Below are positions 53,776 through 62,717 of a stretch of 64,000 bases of DNA, piece by piece. The notes under the pieces were generated by a model, which saw only the letters and a program-made list of their open reading frames with translations, did not search any database and was not told the origin of the DNA. Source of the DNA: an uncultured Lachnospiraceae bacterium (GTDB lineage Bacteria > Bacillota > Clostridia > Lachnospirales > Lachnospiraceae); contig CAJTKA010000005.1 of NCBI GenBank assembly GCA_910576815.1, positions 101,178-165,177 of the forward strand, in the 5' to 3' direction. A program made the translations under genes and the position numbers. How positions within the stretch are numbered: the first letter of the stretch is position 1; each line of letters starts with the position of its first letter.

Positions 53776-54699
53776 TTATTCATTGCTGATATGATGAATC
53801 GGTTCCGTCTCGTCAGTGATCGGAACGATCGTCGTATCTTCCATCGCTTGAATCTTCTCGATCAGCCCCGGCAATGCCTGCACCGTCGAATCCTTATCCG
53901 CAGCATCATGAAGCAGAATGATCGCTTCCTGAAACTCCGAAAGCCTGGCGGTAGAATTTCTCACGACTGCCTCCGGGCTGATGTAAGCCGAAGAAGCGTC
54001 TCCCGAGGAAACATTCCAGTCAAAATAGGTCATGTCCTGCCCTTCCAGATACTCGATCAGCTCATGCATGTCCACTCTGCTGACCGTGTTACTGCTGCCG
54101 CCCGGAAACCTGCAGTATCTGCACCAGACGCCTGTCGTCTCATAAAGAAACTCCTGCAGTTTGGTAAGATCCTCCACATAGCTTTCCCGAGATTGGTAAA
54201 TTTCATTATATTTATGACTGTAGGAGTGCATCGCAAGCGTATGCCCCTCCTCTACGATCCTTTTATATAACGACTGATATTTTTCTTCCGTCTTCCCCAC
54301 GACGAAGAAGGTCGCTTTTACATCATACTCTGCCAGAATATCCAAGATCCTGCCGGTATTGCTGCTGGGCCCATCATCAAAAGTCAGATAGACCTTTCTG
54401 CCTCCATCCTCCTGCGCTGCCGCTTCCCCTGCCTCAGATGTATCCCGCTGAAACTCACTCACGCCGGAGGCGGTGTACAGCGCCTCACTTTGTTCCCCAT
54501 CTTCCTCTAACGTTTGATTCTGCGCCATCGCCGGGACGGCTCCTTCCCTGAGTTCCCGAAGCTGCCTTTTCGCATCATAGAGGCCTACGCCCAGTATCAC
54601 ACAGAGAATCGACAAAATCAATATCGTGGAAAGCGGAATGATAACGAGCAGCCGTTTCATCAACTGAAAATGTGCATCCTGTTCCGCATCCATCTTCAT
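53776..54699 (-). CDS. Membrane-anchored polysaccharide deacetylase
   Basis: 307 residues. One membrane helix (LLVIIPLSTILILSILCVIL) near residue 16-40, then a linker of about 60 residues, then a CE4/NodB domain. Metal and catalytic motifs are VYLTFDDGPSSNT, MHSYSHKYNEI (H-x3-H) and RFPGGSSNT. It removes acetyl groups from a wall polymer such as peptidoglycan or from another polysaccharide on the outer face. It heads the minus-strand cell-envelope run. Confidence 0.92.
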   Translation of the reverse strand: MKMDAEQDAHFQLMKRLLVIIPLSTILILSILCVILGVGLYDAKRQLRELREGAVPAMAQNQTLEEDGEQSEALYTASGVSEFQRDTSEAGEAAAQEDGGRKVYLTFDDGPSSNTGRILDILAEYDVKATFFVVGKTEEKYQSLYKRIVEEGHTLAMHSYSHKYNEIYQSRESYVEDLTKLQEFLYETTGVWCRYCRFPGGSSNTVSRVDMHELIEYLEGQDMTYFDWNVSSGDASSAYISPEAVVRNSTARLSEFQEAIILLHDAADKDSTVQALPGLIEKIQAMEDTTIVPITDETEPIHHISNE

Positions 54700-54797
54700 C
54701 GGCTCCTTTGTATCTCTTATCCCATATTCTCTTATACTATATCACATCGAAAGGATTACGAAAAGAATTTTTTGTGAAAAATAGACAAGAAAATTTC

Positions 54798-54827
54798 GGT
54801 AGTGGAAGCAAAAGCGTTTCCACTACC
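54798..54827 (-). terminator. Hairpin at the end of the shortened permease gene
   Basis: GGTAGTGGAA pairs with TTCCACTACC. The stem covers the stop codon at 54823. The tail on the minus strand is GAAATTTTCTT, T-rich but not a pure T-run. Confidence 0.55.
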
Positions 54828-55788
54828 TCTGCAGCCGCCTGCCTCCAATATCCGTTCCCCTGTTGGGATAGACCATCGACAATAGGCCTATGAGCGTCGC
54901 TAACAGGATCCCCGGCAGCAGCGTGACGTGGCATTTCAAATAGGGAAGACTCTCGGAAGCCCTATGGATCGCCGCCACGCTAAGGAAATGTCCGATCAGT
55001 CCCGCGATCAGCTTCAGGTACCCGGGTTCCGGTCTGTCACCCGCTGACGGATTGACAAAAGCGTTGCCGTCGGCATATGGGTTGACCTCACGCAGAAAAT
55101 TTTTCAAATCCTCATCCGTATACTTGCCTTTCTCAAAGCGGCAGAAGGCCTGCTGCCCGAACCCGCTCAAATCTTTATCCAGAAACGCTTTGGACACATA
55201 GATCCGTGTTTCGTCCAGCGCCTCGTTGCAGGCGCAGATGCCGCAGATCACCATATCCTGCCTGTACTCATGAAGTCCCGTTTTTAGAGTGATAGGAAAG
55301 GTGTCTCCCACCTTGACCGCGCCGCCGTTCTCCTGTACAAAACGCGCATCCACCACGATCTCGTTCACATTTTCTGCCCAACTGCCCTCCAGCAGCTCGT
55401 TAAAATTCCAGGAAGCGGTCTCCGCATCCGTAGAATAGATCCTATGCTCATCTCCCGTGGCAGACGCCGTCTCATACCAGCCCAGATGAAACACCATCGA
55501 CATCGCGTCAAAATGCCCGCTGTCCCGCAGCGCTTCAAACCAGTTATAGGAGAGAAACGTATACACCCCTTCCGCCTTCGTCCCGATCAGCATCTGTCTG
55601 GACCGCCGCATCGCCGCCTCGATGGACAATATGGCGGAGAGCGCCATAATGATCAGCATGGAAGATAAAGCAATCGCCGCGATCGCTGTAATATTCCTTC
55701 TTCTGTCCGCGTGATACAGATTAGAAGCAAGCCGCCTCACCATCCCGCCGGACACTTTTTTCTCGCCGCTCGTCCTACGCATGGTCAA
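54823..55788 (-). CDS. Shortened FtsX/MacB-type ABC permease
   Basis: 321 residues. One N-terminal helix (ITAIAAIALSSMLIIMALSA) is followed by a MacB-like extracellular domain up to about residue 255. In place of the usual three C-terminal helices or second half of an 800-residue permease, it ends with GYLKLIAGLIGHFLSVAAIH and LLPGILLATLIGLLSMVYPN, joined by a short unrelated-looking segment. This looks like an internal deletion that fused parts of the C-terminal helices. Its start overlaps the ABC gene end by 14 bases. The remaining protein may be non-functional, or may form a minimal permease. Confidence 0.7.
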   Translation of the reverse strand: MTMRRTSGEKKVSGGMVRRLASNLYHADRRRNITAIAAIALSSMLIIMALSAILSIEAAMRRSRQMLIGTKAEGVYTFLSYNWFEALRDSGHFDAMSMVFHLGWYETASATGDEHRIYSTDAETASWNFNELLEGSWAENVNEIVVDARFVQENGGAVKVGDTFPITLKTGLHEYRQDMVICGICACNEALDETRIYVSKAFLDKDLSGFGQQAFCRFEKGKYTDEDLKNFLREVNPYADGNAFVNPSAGDRPEPGYLKLIAGLIGHFLSVAAIHRASESLPYLKCHVTLLPGILLATLIGLLSMVYPNRGTDIGGRRLQR

Positions 55789-57055
55789 TGTCCTCCTCCA
55801 GCCTGCCGTCTTTCATGCGCAGGATGCGATCGCATTCCTTGGTCAACGCCTCGTTGTGGGTGATCATAATGACGGTCTGCCCGAAATCCCTGACTGCACA
55901 CCGAAGAAGCCCCATCACATCCTCCGTGGCAGCCGAATCCAGATTGCCCGTCGGTTCGTCCGCTAAAATGATGGCCGGAGCGGAAATCAGCGCGCGGGCG
56001 ATCGCCACCCGCTGCTGCTGTCCCCCAGAAAGCTCCGAGGGCAAACGGTTCTCCAGCCCCGAAAGTCCAAGGGAATCCATGATCCGTTCTAACAGCACCT
56101 TGTCCTCCAAATGTCCGCCGATCTGCACAGGCAGCACAATATTCTCATACACAGACATCACCGGCACCAAATTATAATTCTGGAAAACGAATCCAATCCT
56201 TTTTCTGCGAAATTCCGTCAACTCATCATCTGATAATCCACCGAGGTCCGTGCCCTCTATGTAAACATCCCCGGACGTGGGGGTATCCAGCCCGCCGCAG
56301 ACATTTAAGAGCGTGCTCTTACCGCTGCCGGAAGCGCCCACGACCGCCACGAACTCGCCTTTGTTGATACGGACATTGACGTGGTCTAAAGCATCCACCC
56401 GGCCTGCTCCTTCCCCGTACTGCCTGCACACATCCACCAGTTCCACTACCTTCTGCCCCCTCTCCTTCTCTCCGTACACATCCAGATAAGACTGCACCCT
56501 ATCGGTACACTTTAACAGCTGTGCATACCGCATCAGCCTGTCCAAAGTCCTGTCTTCCTGTCTCAGATAAGCCGCAACAATATTCCCTGCCTCCTCCATA
56601 CCGATCTTGTCCCGGGAAGAAACAATGTCGAGCACTGTCTTTTCTTTATCGTAGATGCGAAAAGAGTTGTTTCCCTCCCGGACCGTTTTGATTGCCGTCT
56701 CATAACGGCTGTCGGCATAATAGGAGACCGAAAGCGGCGGATATTCCGGCATCGTGGAAATCCTTGCCTTTCTGGGAATCGCCACATCGACCACCTCCGG
56801 CATAGCAGCCGTCAACCCATAATAGGCTGCCGCGCTCCTCAGACAGACCACCCCCTCGGGGGTGTAGGCGCCAATATAATAGAAAGGCCGCTTTTCTCCC
56901 TGATAACACAGATTCTCATAATATCTTTTATTCAGTTTTCGCAAGTGTCCTTCCTCCACCAATTGGTTGATCTTATAGTAGGAAAAACCCGCATCCTTCA
57001 ATTCCCGGATCGACAAGATCATTTGCTCCTCAGGGATCGCCTCTTTCTTCGTCAT
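55775..57055 (-). CDS. AbiEi-type antitoxin domain fused to MacB/LolD-type ABC ATPase
   Basis: 426 residues from the ATG at 57055, which has GGAG 8 bases before it. Residues 1 to about 195 match AbiEi antitoxins: an N-terminal winged helix (GFSYYKINQLVEEGHLRKLN) and the domain GVVCLRSAAAYYGLTAAMPE, then IYDKEKTVLDIVSSRDKIGM. From about residue 202 the protein is an ABC ATPase: VGASGSGKSTLLNVCGGLD (Walker A), VFQNYNLVPVMSVYENI (Q-loop), LSGGQQQRVAIARAL, ILADEPTGNLDS (Walker B) and MITHNEALT. No AbiEii toxin gene is near. The ATPase should energise the permease that follows. The antitoxin part could serve as a DNA-binding autorepressor. All motifs appear intact, so this is unlikely to be a simple relic. 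Confidence 0.85.
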   Translation of the reverse strand: MTKKEAIPEEQMILSIRELKDAGFSYYKINQLVEEGHLRKLNKRYYENLCYQGEKRPFYYIGAYTPEGVVCLRSAAAYYGLTAAMPEVVDVAIPRKARISTMPEYPPLSVSYYADSRYETAIKTVREGNNSFRIYDKEKTVLDIVSSRDKIGMEEAGNIVAAYLRQEDRTLDRLMRYAQLLKCTDRVQSYLDVYGEKERGQKVVELVDVCRQYGEGAGRVDALDHVNVRINKGEFVAVVGASGSGKSTLLNVCGGLDTPTSGDVYIEGTDLGGLSDDELTEFRRKRIGFVFQNYNLVPVMSVYENIVLPVQIGGHLEDKVLLERIMDSLGLSGLENRLPSELSGGQQQRVAIARALISAPAIILADEPTGNLDSAATEDVMGLLRCAVRDFGQTVIMITHNEALTKECDRILRMKDGRLEEDIDHA

Positions 57056-57171
57056 CACTATCTCCAAGCAGACACGATATGCGGTCTGTACCATGTTGTC
57101 ATTCTCTGTTTTCGCTGTTTCTTTAAGTAATTCGCTGTATCATATTCAATAAAATTCGGCCGTTGTTTATA

Positions 57172-57216
57172 GCCTATTTTTATTAAAATTATAGGTTCTG
57201 TATAGAATATTGTCAA
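57172..57216 (-). promoter_or_regulatory. Promoter and inverted repeat before the AbiEi-ABC gene
   Basis: On the minus strand TTGACA (57211-57216) and TATAAT (57188-57193) are spaced by 17 bases. A CCTAT-N14-ATAGG inverted repeat (57172-57195) covers the -10 box and is a possible operator for the AbiEi winged helix. The leader to the ATG is about 125 bases. Confidence 0.6.
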
Positions 57217-57260
57217 GAACCGTACTAAAAACAACCGGCAGATTTATCCTGTGCAGACTC

Positions 57261-57305
57261 AAAAAAGGAGGGCTGTCACACTGAGTCATTTGTGCGGCAG
57301 CCCCC
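57261..57305 (-). terminator. Terminator after the Rpn-family pseudogene
   Basis: On the minus strand GGGGGCTG pairs with CAGCCCTCC with a further short inner stem GCACA/TGTG, followed by TTTTTT. Confidence 0.8.
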
Positions 57306-57327
57306 TGCTGTTTCTCTTTTCTACTCT

Positions 57328-58307
57328 TTACTTCCAATACCGCAATAGCTTCTGCTTTGCTTCCTCTTCCGGCAGGACAAACTTCTCTGAGATTTTCTCC
57401 ACCACAAAATCTTTTGTCTGCCCGGCTTCCTGCAAGGCTTCCACCATACAACGGACTCCCTGCTCTATTCCCTGTTTCCTTCCAAGCTCCACGCCTTCCC
57501 GGATGCCTTCCTCGCGGCCTTTTTCCCTTCCCTCGCTTCTCAACGTCCTCTCATATTTCTTCACATCAAATTCTTCCAATAACATACCCAGCACCTCCGC
57601 CCGGTTCTCCCTCAAGAACACCTCCAGGATCCCCTGTTCAATACAATCGTCCACCGCTTCCGCTAATGCTTCCCCTACGTCAACTCTTTCCCGCGCATAC
57701 ATCCTTGTAACATCCACGAACTGCGCATATTCCCTCAGTACCTTGCACTTCTCCATCAGCAAACCGTTATGCCCGTGGTTGATATTGAGCAGCCTTACCG
57801 TAAGCTCCACATCCGCCCGGACTCCACCGTTCTCAAACGCATCTGACAACCGCAGCATTTTCTCCTCCGGCATCTCCTGCGTCCCATTATAGAACACCAC
57901 ACATTTCGGTGTCGGCAGGGAAATCAACATCTCCCCATACAGGCTTTTTCCGCCTGCTCGATCACCTTCTGGTATTCCTGCGCCAGATAAATCAAAAACC
58001 GTACCGGCAGGTTGGGGCTGTAAGTGCTCTGGTGCTCGTACATGTTCAGTGTTCCCGCCAGCACGAAAGCCAGATCGTTCTTCATCACCACATAGACCGC
58101 ACTCTCGATCGTCACGATCTTGAGCTTAGACGCATCCTTATAGTCAGTGCCATTCAGCGCATTGTACAGCTGCAAAAGCGCCTCCCTGTCTTTCTCAAAC
58201 AGGAAGCAGAACACTCTGTCCTTTACATCGCGCCTCACCTTCTCCCTGCGTCCAAACCACAAGAACCTCCCCGCTCTCCCATTTCTTATCTTCCGTGCCA
58301 TCGTCAT
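57328..58307 (-). pseudogene. Rpn-family PD-(D/E)XK nuclease/transposase-like gene, frameshifted
   Basis: The gene is split over two frames. The 5' part (to 57924) has VKDRVFCFLFEKDREALLQL, YNALNGTDYKDASKLKIVTI and NDLAFVLAGTLNMYEHQST; it ends in EKACMGRC. The 3' part (from about 57945 to 57328) continues with LYGEMLISLPTPKCVVFYNG and a C-terminal coiled region with GREKGREEGIREGVELGRKQ. Adding one base to a run of five identical bases at 57945-57949 (A on the coding strand) joins both into EKSLYGEMLISLP, the family sequence. Hence a one-base deletion, a ribosomal slip site, or a sequencing error. Related proteins promote recombination or act as nucleases. Confidence 0.75.
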
Positions 58308-58729
58308 GCTTTGCCCTCCCGTGCTCCGGCCGGAGGGGGCTCTGCCCTTTATGAATGCACGACACCGGCTCCTGATCTGCCAAAATGCCATGCGTTCCAA
58401 AAGGTACATGCCTCAGTCCCTGCCGCATCTTCTGTTGTTTGTATGATAGAAAAATCCGACAGAAACTGTCATGAATGTGCGAGATGCACCTCTGTTTGAA
58501 TTTCTCTGATGGGTCTATTTTACAGGGTGGGGCATTCTGTGTCAAGGAAGGCCGGGCGCACGGAAATCGCTGAATGGGAAAAGTGCACAAACAATATTTA
58601 GTGGTAAATACGTTTTTGCTTCCATCTTTATACTATATATTGTGTTTTTTATCTCTATTACGTAATTTCGTTTATATTTTTTCTACATGGCGAGTCTGTG
58701 CTTCACTCCTCCCTCTGCAAGCACCGTAC
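58308..58729. other. Intergenic, nothing clear
   Basis: This 420-base gap holds the upstream region of the Rpn-family pseudogene and A+T-rich DNA from about 58580 to 58690. I find no gene, RNA or repeat that I can support. The promoter of the Rpn gene should lie near 58320-58420 but is not clear. Confidence 0.5.
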
Positions 58730-58761
58730 AAAAAAAGCCGGAAACCAAAATGGTTCCCGGC
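58730..58761 (-). terminator. Terminator after orphan M56 gene
   Basis: On the minus strand GCCGGGAACCA pairs with TGGTTTCCGGC around TTT (one mismatch or G-U), followed by seven T residues. It is 100 bases after the M56 stop codon; the bases between hold nothing that I recognise. Confidence 0.88.
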
Positions 58762-58861
58762 GCATGTTTGCTTATTTGTCCCTCGTTATGCCCCCCTGTC
58801 CAGATCTGCCAACAGCTATGGTTCGCTGACCAGGCGATTGGCAACAACAGAATACATATTC

Positions 58862-60193
58862 TTAATGAGGGCACTTTGTCCATGCTTCCGTCCTATCATA
58901 TCCTTTTAAAATTGTATAGCCGCACTTGTAACACATATCTGCTTTGTAATAAACCGTATCGCAACTGCCATCTGAATATTTTTGATGATTTTTCAAATAT
59001 CCGCTCTCAAAGGCATGGATACAACCTGCTCTTTCCATCCCGCCATTTTGCATCTCTGAAAGATCATAGCAGGTGCCGTCTTCCGCCTCAAATTCTGAGA
59101 ACTCCAATGCCTCACCTTCTGCCACTTGTATATCTTCATCTGCATTCTCATCTTTCACAAAATCCCAATGAGACTGCCTTTCCTCTGAATCTTCCACAAA
59201 GGACTGGTCCACATCCCTAATCACCCGCGTATCCTCGTACGCGCAGACCGTCAGGGAGCCCCCGAACAGGATCGACACTCCCAGCAGTACACCCGCCGCT
59301 CTCTTGAACCGCTTTCCCTTAGATTCTCTTACCATATTTTTTAACCTCCATTCCATTTTTTTCACACTCATATTAAAATAAGCCCCAAATTGGACATTGC
59401 GCTTCTTTTCCTGAAAGTTCGTATCGAGTAATAGGTTCAAATATTGCCGGCCCGCTGCCGGAGCCAGGTCTTTGATCACCATCTCGTCACAGCTCTGCTC
59501 GCTGAAAATCGTCATTGCAAACGCAAAAAGATATACCACCGGGTTAAACCAGTGCATCAGCAGCACAAACAATGTAAGATACCGCCAACCGACATCCCTT
59601 CTCTTTACATGAATCAGCTCGTGTTTGAGGATATAATAAAGTTCCTCATCCGTCAGCCCTTCTTCCGGCACAATAACGTATCGTCGGAATACGCCGATCG
59701 TTAATGCCTCCCCGGTACCCGCATCACACAAAAGCTCCACGCCTTTGTCGATCCCTAATTGCTTTTTGATGCTGTCAAATAACTCCAGATAATTGGACTG
59801 TTTGATCTGCGGACAGATCCTCAGCACTTTCAGATAACGATACTTACGCATATTATAGAGCGTAAACGCCAGCACCCCGCACATCCATACTAACCAGATG
59901 TAAAACACGTAAGTCCGAAAGCTGATATGAAGTCTCCCGCCCTGCTCGATCCCTATGACATTCTCCAGCGCAAAATCTATCGTTTTCCACTGTTTCTGAA
60001 TCCCTAATGCCTGCGTTACCCGATAGTGATATCCGCTGCTGTATTTGGGCAGTGGAAGGCAAAAGAAAATCAGGTCAAGCCTGAGCATGTGATATACCCA
60101 TGTGGAAGATAATCGGTTCCTGCCAAAGACAGCGCACAGCAAAATAATCAGAAATACAACACTCCCACTAAAAGACATCGCCAGTATCAGCAT
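58862..60193 (-). CDS. Orphan M56-family (BlaR1-like) metallopeptidase
   Basis: 443 residues. N-terminal hydrophobic segments, then the zinc peptidase domain with ILKHELIHVKRRDVGWR (HExxH) and FAMTIFSEQSCDEMVIKD. A last helix (AAGVLLGVSILFGGSLTVCA) leads to a short extracellular tail of about 110 residues with cysteines (CYKCGY, TKCPH). No blaI gene lies next to it, unlike the pair at 33970-36207. GGAGG precedes the ATG at 60193, and the promoter spacer contains a BlaI-like sequence. The repressor may be encoded elsewhere or may have been lost when the IS4 element inserted next to it. Confidence 0.88.
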   Translation of the reverse strand: MLILAMSFSGSVVFLIILLCAVFGRNRLSSTWVYHMLRLDLIFFCLPLPKYSSGYHYRVTQALGIQKQWKTIDFALENVIGIEQGGRLHISFRTYVFYIWLVWMCGVLAFTLYNMRKYRYLKVLRICPQIKQSNYLELFDSIKKQLGIDKGVELLCDAGTGEALTIGVFRRYVIVPEEGLTDEELYYILKHELIHVKRRDVGWRYLTLFVLLMHWFNPVVYLFAFAMTIFSEQSCDEMVIKDLAPAAGRQYLNLLLDTNFQEKKRNVQFGAYFNMSVKKMEWRLKNMVRESKGKRFKRAAGVLLGVSILFGGSLTVCAYEDTRVIRDVDQSFVEDSEERQSHWDFVKDENADEDIQVAEGEALEFSEFEAEDGTCYDLSEMQNGGMERAGCIHAFESGYLKNHQKYSDGSCDTVYYKADMCYKCGYTILKGYDRTEAWTKCPH

Positions 60194-60267
60194 GATCGAT
60201 CCTCCGGGAACATTTACACCTCATCCTCTCGCATGATTGCTTTCGTTGCGTAGTCGCCTGTGTTTTC

Positions 60268-60314
60268 ATGGTACTACGTATATGTAATCATGTCAAGCAA
60301 AGTTTGACATGATT
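60268..60314 (-). promoter_or_regulatory. Promoter of the orphan M56 gene with BlaI-like operator
   Basis: On the minus strand TTGACA (60291-60296) and TACCAT (60268-60273) are spaced by 17 bases. The spacer holds TACTACGTATATGTA (60272-60286), similar to BlaI/MecI operators. An 11-base perfect inverted repeat, AATCATGTCAA with TTGACATGATT (60286-60314), covers the -35 box. The rest of the gap to the IS4 relic (60315-60465) holds nothing that I recognise. Confidence 0.6.
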
Positions 60315-60465
60315 CGACAAATTATTCACATAGGATATTAACAAAAAACATCACTACTTATTGCGGAGATAACCTACAATTTACACAATTCCCTGAGTAG
60401 AAGGCTTCTATTATATAATCCCCATTAAAGCCTCATACCCGGTTTCTTCCTTATTATTATTCGGG

Positions 60466-60938
60466 GAAGAGCCGCATATACTTGTCAGCAATCTTTTTGA
60501 AGAACATCAGGATATGCACTACCATCAGTACCTTTACCACAAAAGATGGTCAATAGAGACTAAGTATGGGGAACTTAAAACAAGGGTACGGTTGGAGAAT
60601 TTTTCCGGGAAAAATCCCCAGGCAATTCGTCAGGAATTGTATGCAGCTTTATTTATATCAAACCTGTCTGCACTGATTAATCCTCTACAGAAAATGAAAT
60701 CAGGGAAGAATTGAACAGGGGCAGACATAAATACCAATTAAACAGAAGCTACATCATAGGCGCAGTTTCCAGATATATCCGCTGTTTAATAAATATCCGG
60801 TGTTACAAGGATAAACTGCAGCAGTTGATTCAGCGCACCAAAAACGTAAGGTCCATTATCCGTCCAGACAGACATTTCAAAAGGAAAGTGAGTCATCACG
60901 GAATAACAAATGGTTTTTTCATACGCGTAAATTTATAG
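60466..60938 (+). pseudogene. IS4-family transposase, C-terminal relic
   Basis: Only the last 150 or so residues remain. The first frame gives EPHILVSNLFEEHQDMHY, then YHKRWSIETKYGELKTRV, RLENFSGKNPQAIRQELYAA, which is the IS4 YREK-type region with the catalytic Glu. A frameshift near 60693 moves the sequence into another frame that continues with EIREELNRGRHKYQLNRSYI and ends at 60938. No inverted repeat ends and no start are seen. The relic directly precedes the shortened mobC, so its insertion or decay probably removed the mobC 5' end. Confidence 0.75.
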
Positions 60939-60958
60939 TTAGCGGATTTTCGGCTTAA

Positions 60959-61300
60959 GTTGACGACATTGAGCCCCCTGACCCCCTTTGTTACAAAAAT
61001 AACGATGATGAAAAATATATCCTTGACACAAAATATAAACTGTCCGGTATGCGCAGCCGCATGGCTTTCCTGCGGCACCTCATTATTTACGGATATGTCT
61101 ATGATGTGGACTATAAGGAGCTGCACGACTACAACGTCAATCTGTCCCGCATCGGGAACAGCCTAAACCAGATCGCCAAACGTATGAACGCCACAGGACA
61201 CGTTTACGATGAGGATGTAAAAGAGGTAAAGGAGATAATGAAACAGGTATGGCATACACAAAAATCCATGCTGTCAAAGCAACCGTGCATAAGGCAATAG
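60959..61300 (+). pseudogene. mobC: Mobilisation protein MobC, 5'-truncated
   Basis: The frame is open from 60959. It gives NDDEKYILDTKYKLSGMRSR, MAFLRHLIIYGYVYDVDY and LSRIGNSLNQIAKRMNATGH, the MobC block that binds the relaxase-oriT complex. MobC proteins normally begin with a further 20-30 basic residues and an ATG; none is seen here, and the first in-frame ATG is at 61049, inside the domain. The end overlaps the relaxase start by 52 bases, as in intact mobilisation modules. Confidence 0.75.
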
Positions 61301-62612
61301 CCTACATCTGCAGCCCGGATAAAACCGATGGCAGCCTACTGATTTCCTCCTATGGGTGCAGCCCGGAGACTGCCCATTTTGACTTTAAGTTTGCCCTGTC
61401 AAAGACTTCCCATAATGACGAAAACAAGGCGTACCATCTGATCCAGTCCTTCCTCCCCGGCGAGGTCGATTTTGATACGGCGCACCAGATCGGCATGGAG
61501 CTTGCCGAAAAGTTTTAGAGGGGAAGTATTCGTATGTAGTCAGTACGCATATCGACAGGGATCACATTCATAACCACATCATCTTCTGCGCCGCCGACAA
61601 CATCGACCACCACAAATACAATGACTGCAAAAGAAGTTATTACCGTATTCGTTACTTAAGCGACGAACTTTGCAGGGAACACCATTTATCCGTCATCGTG
61701 CCGGACGGACAGCGCGGAAAAAAGTACAACGAATGGTCTGCAGACAGACACGGTGATTCCCGCAAATCAGAACTGCGCAGGGATATCAATGCCGCCATCA
61801 GATCCGCCGATACTTATGATGAGTTCCTGCATCTTCTGCGGGCAAAAGGCTACGTTGTGAAAGGGGAAAACCTTGACGGAAAATCTCCAAAATACATTTC
61901 TTTCCTACCGCCGGGCAGGGAGCGTTTTGTGCGCGGCAGCATAAAGTCCCTCGGGGCGGAATACACAAAGGAGCGTATCGCTGAGCGGATTTCTGAAAGG
62001 GTGCAGAAACGTGGGAAAGCCCTGACAGTCGGTTATACAGGGAAACGCCTGATCGACACTTCACAGGAAAAGTTTCAGGAAAGTGCTGGCTTAAAACGCT
62101 GGGCTGAGATCGAAAACCTCAAAACAGCCGCCAGCGCATACAGTAAAGTAAACTCTATCGCTGACCTGGAGGAGAAAATCGCAGAACGTTCCGCCTCTGC
62201 CAAAAGGAACAGTGAGAAACTTACTATCCTTGAGCGCCGAATGAAAAGCATGGCGGAAATCATAAAATACGCGCAACAGTATCAGGAGAACCGTCCTTAT
62301 CAGATCCGCTACCGCAAAGCCAAAAATCCCGACGATTATTTTCGGAAACATGAGACGGAACTGATCCTGTATGACGGCGCAAAAGAAATGCTGCGCAGGG
62401 CAAAGATCGATCACCGTACTCTTGATATAAACAAACTACGCGCAGAGTTTTCGCAGATGGAACAGAAGAAAAAAGAACTGCGGCAGGCTTACCAGACTGC
62501 AGAAAAAGACTGCAGACAGTTGGAGCGTGAACTGGATAAACTGGAACAGTATCTGAACGCTGAGCCGGACACTGTTTCCGTGCAGAAAAACACGAAAGAG
62601 CCGACACGCTGA
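61249..62612 (+). pseudogene. Relaxase (MobA/VirD2-type), frameshifted
   Basis: The N-terminal frame runs from 61249 to 61518 (MAYTKIHAVKATVHKAIAYI, LIQSFLPGEVDFDTAHQIG). It stops in GAA AAG TTT TAG. A shift at the T-run 61513-61516 gives LEGKYSYVVSTHIDRDHIHN with the three-histidine relaxase motif, then AADNIDHHKYNDCKRSYYRI and on to 62612. One missing T would join both into a protein of about 454 residues, normal for the family. The C-terminal half is helical and coiled-coil-like. In an intact form it would nick oriT and lead plasmid or integrative-element transfer. Confidence 0.82.
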
Positions 62613-62717
62613 ACAGCACCCACTGTCATAAATTTTTTATTGAGTATCTTTTGAAAAATGGTATACTATAGTTAACAGCAGGCGTTTTATGCTGTGAATA
62701 CAAACAAAGGATCAGGC

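Noticed and set aside
55775..57094. A complete AbiE toxin-antitoxin system
   Set aside because: Only the AbiEi part exists; no nucleotidyltransferase (AbiEii) gene lies on either side.
60711..60938. Separate 75-codon gene
   Set aside because: It is the frameshifted continuation of the IS4 transposase relic, starting at TTG without a ribosome-binding site.
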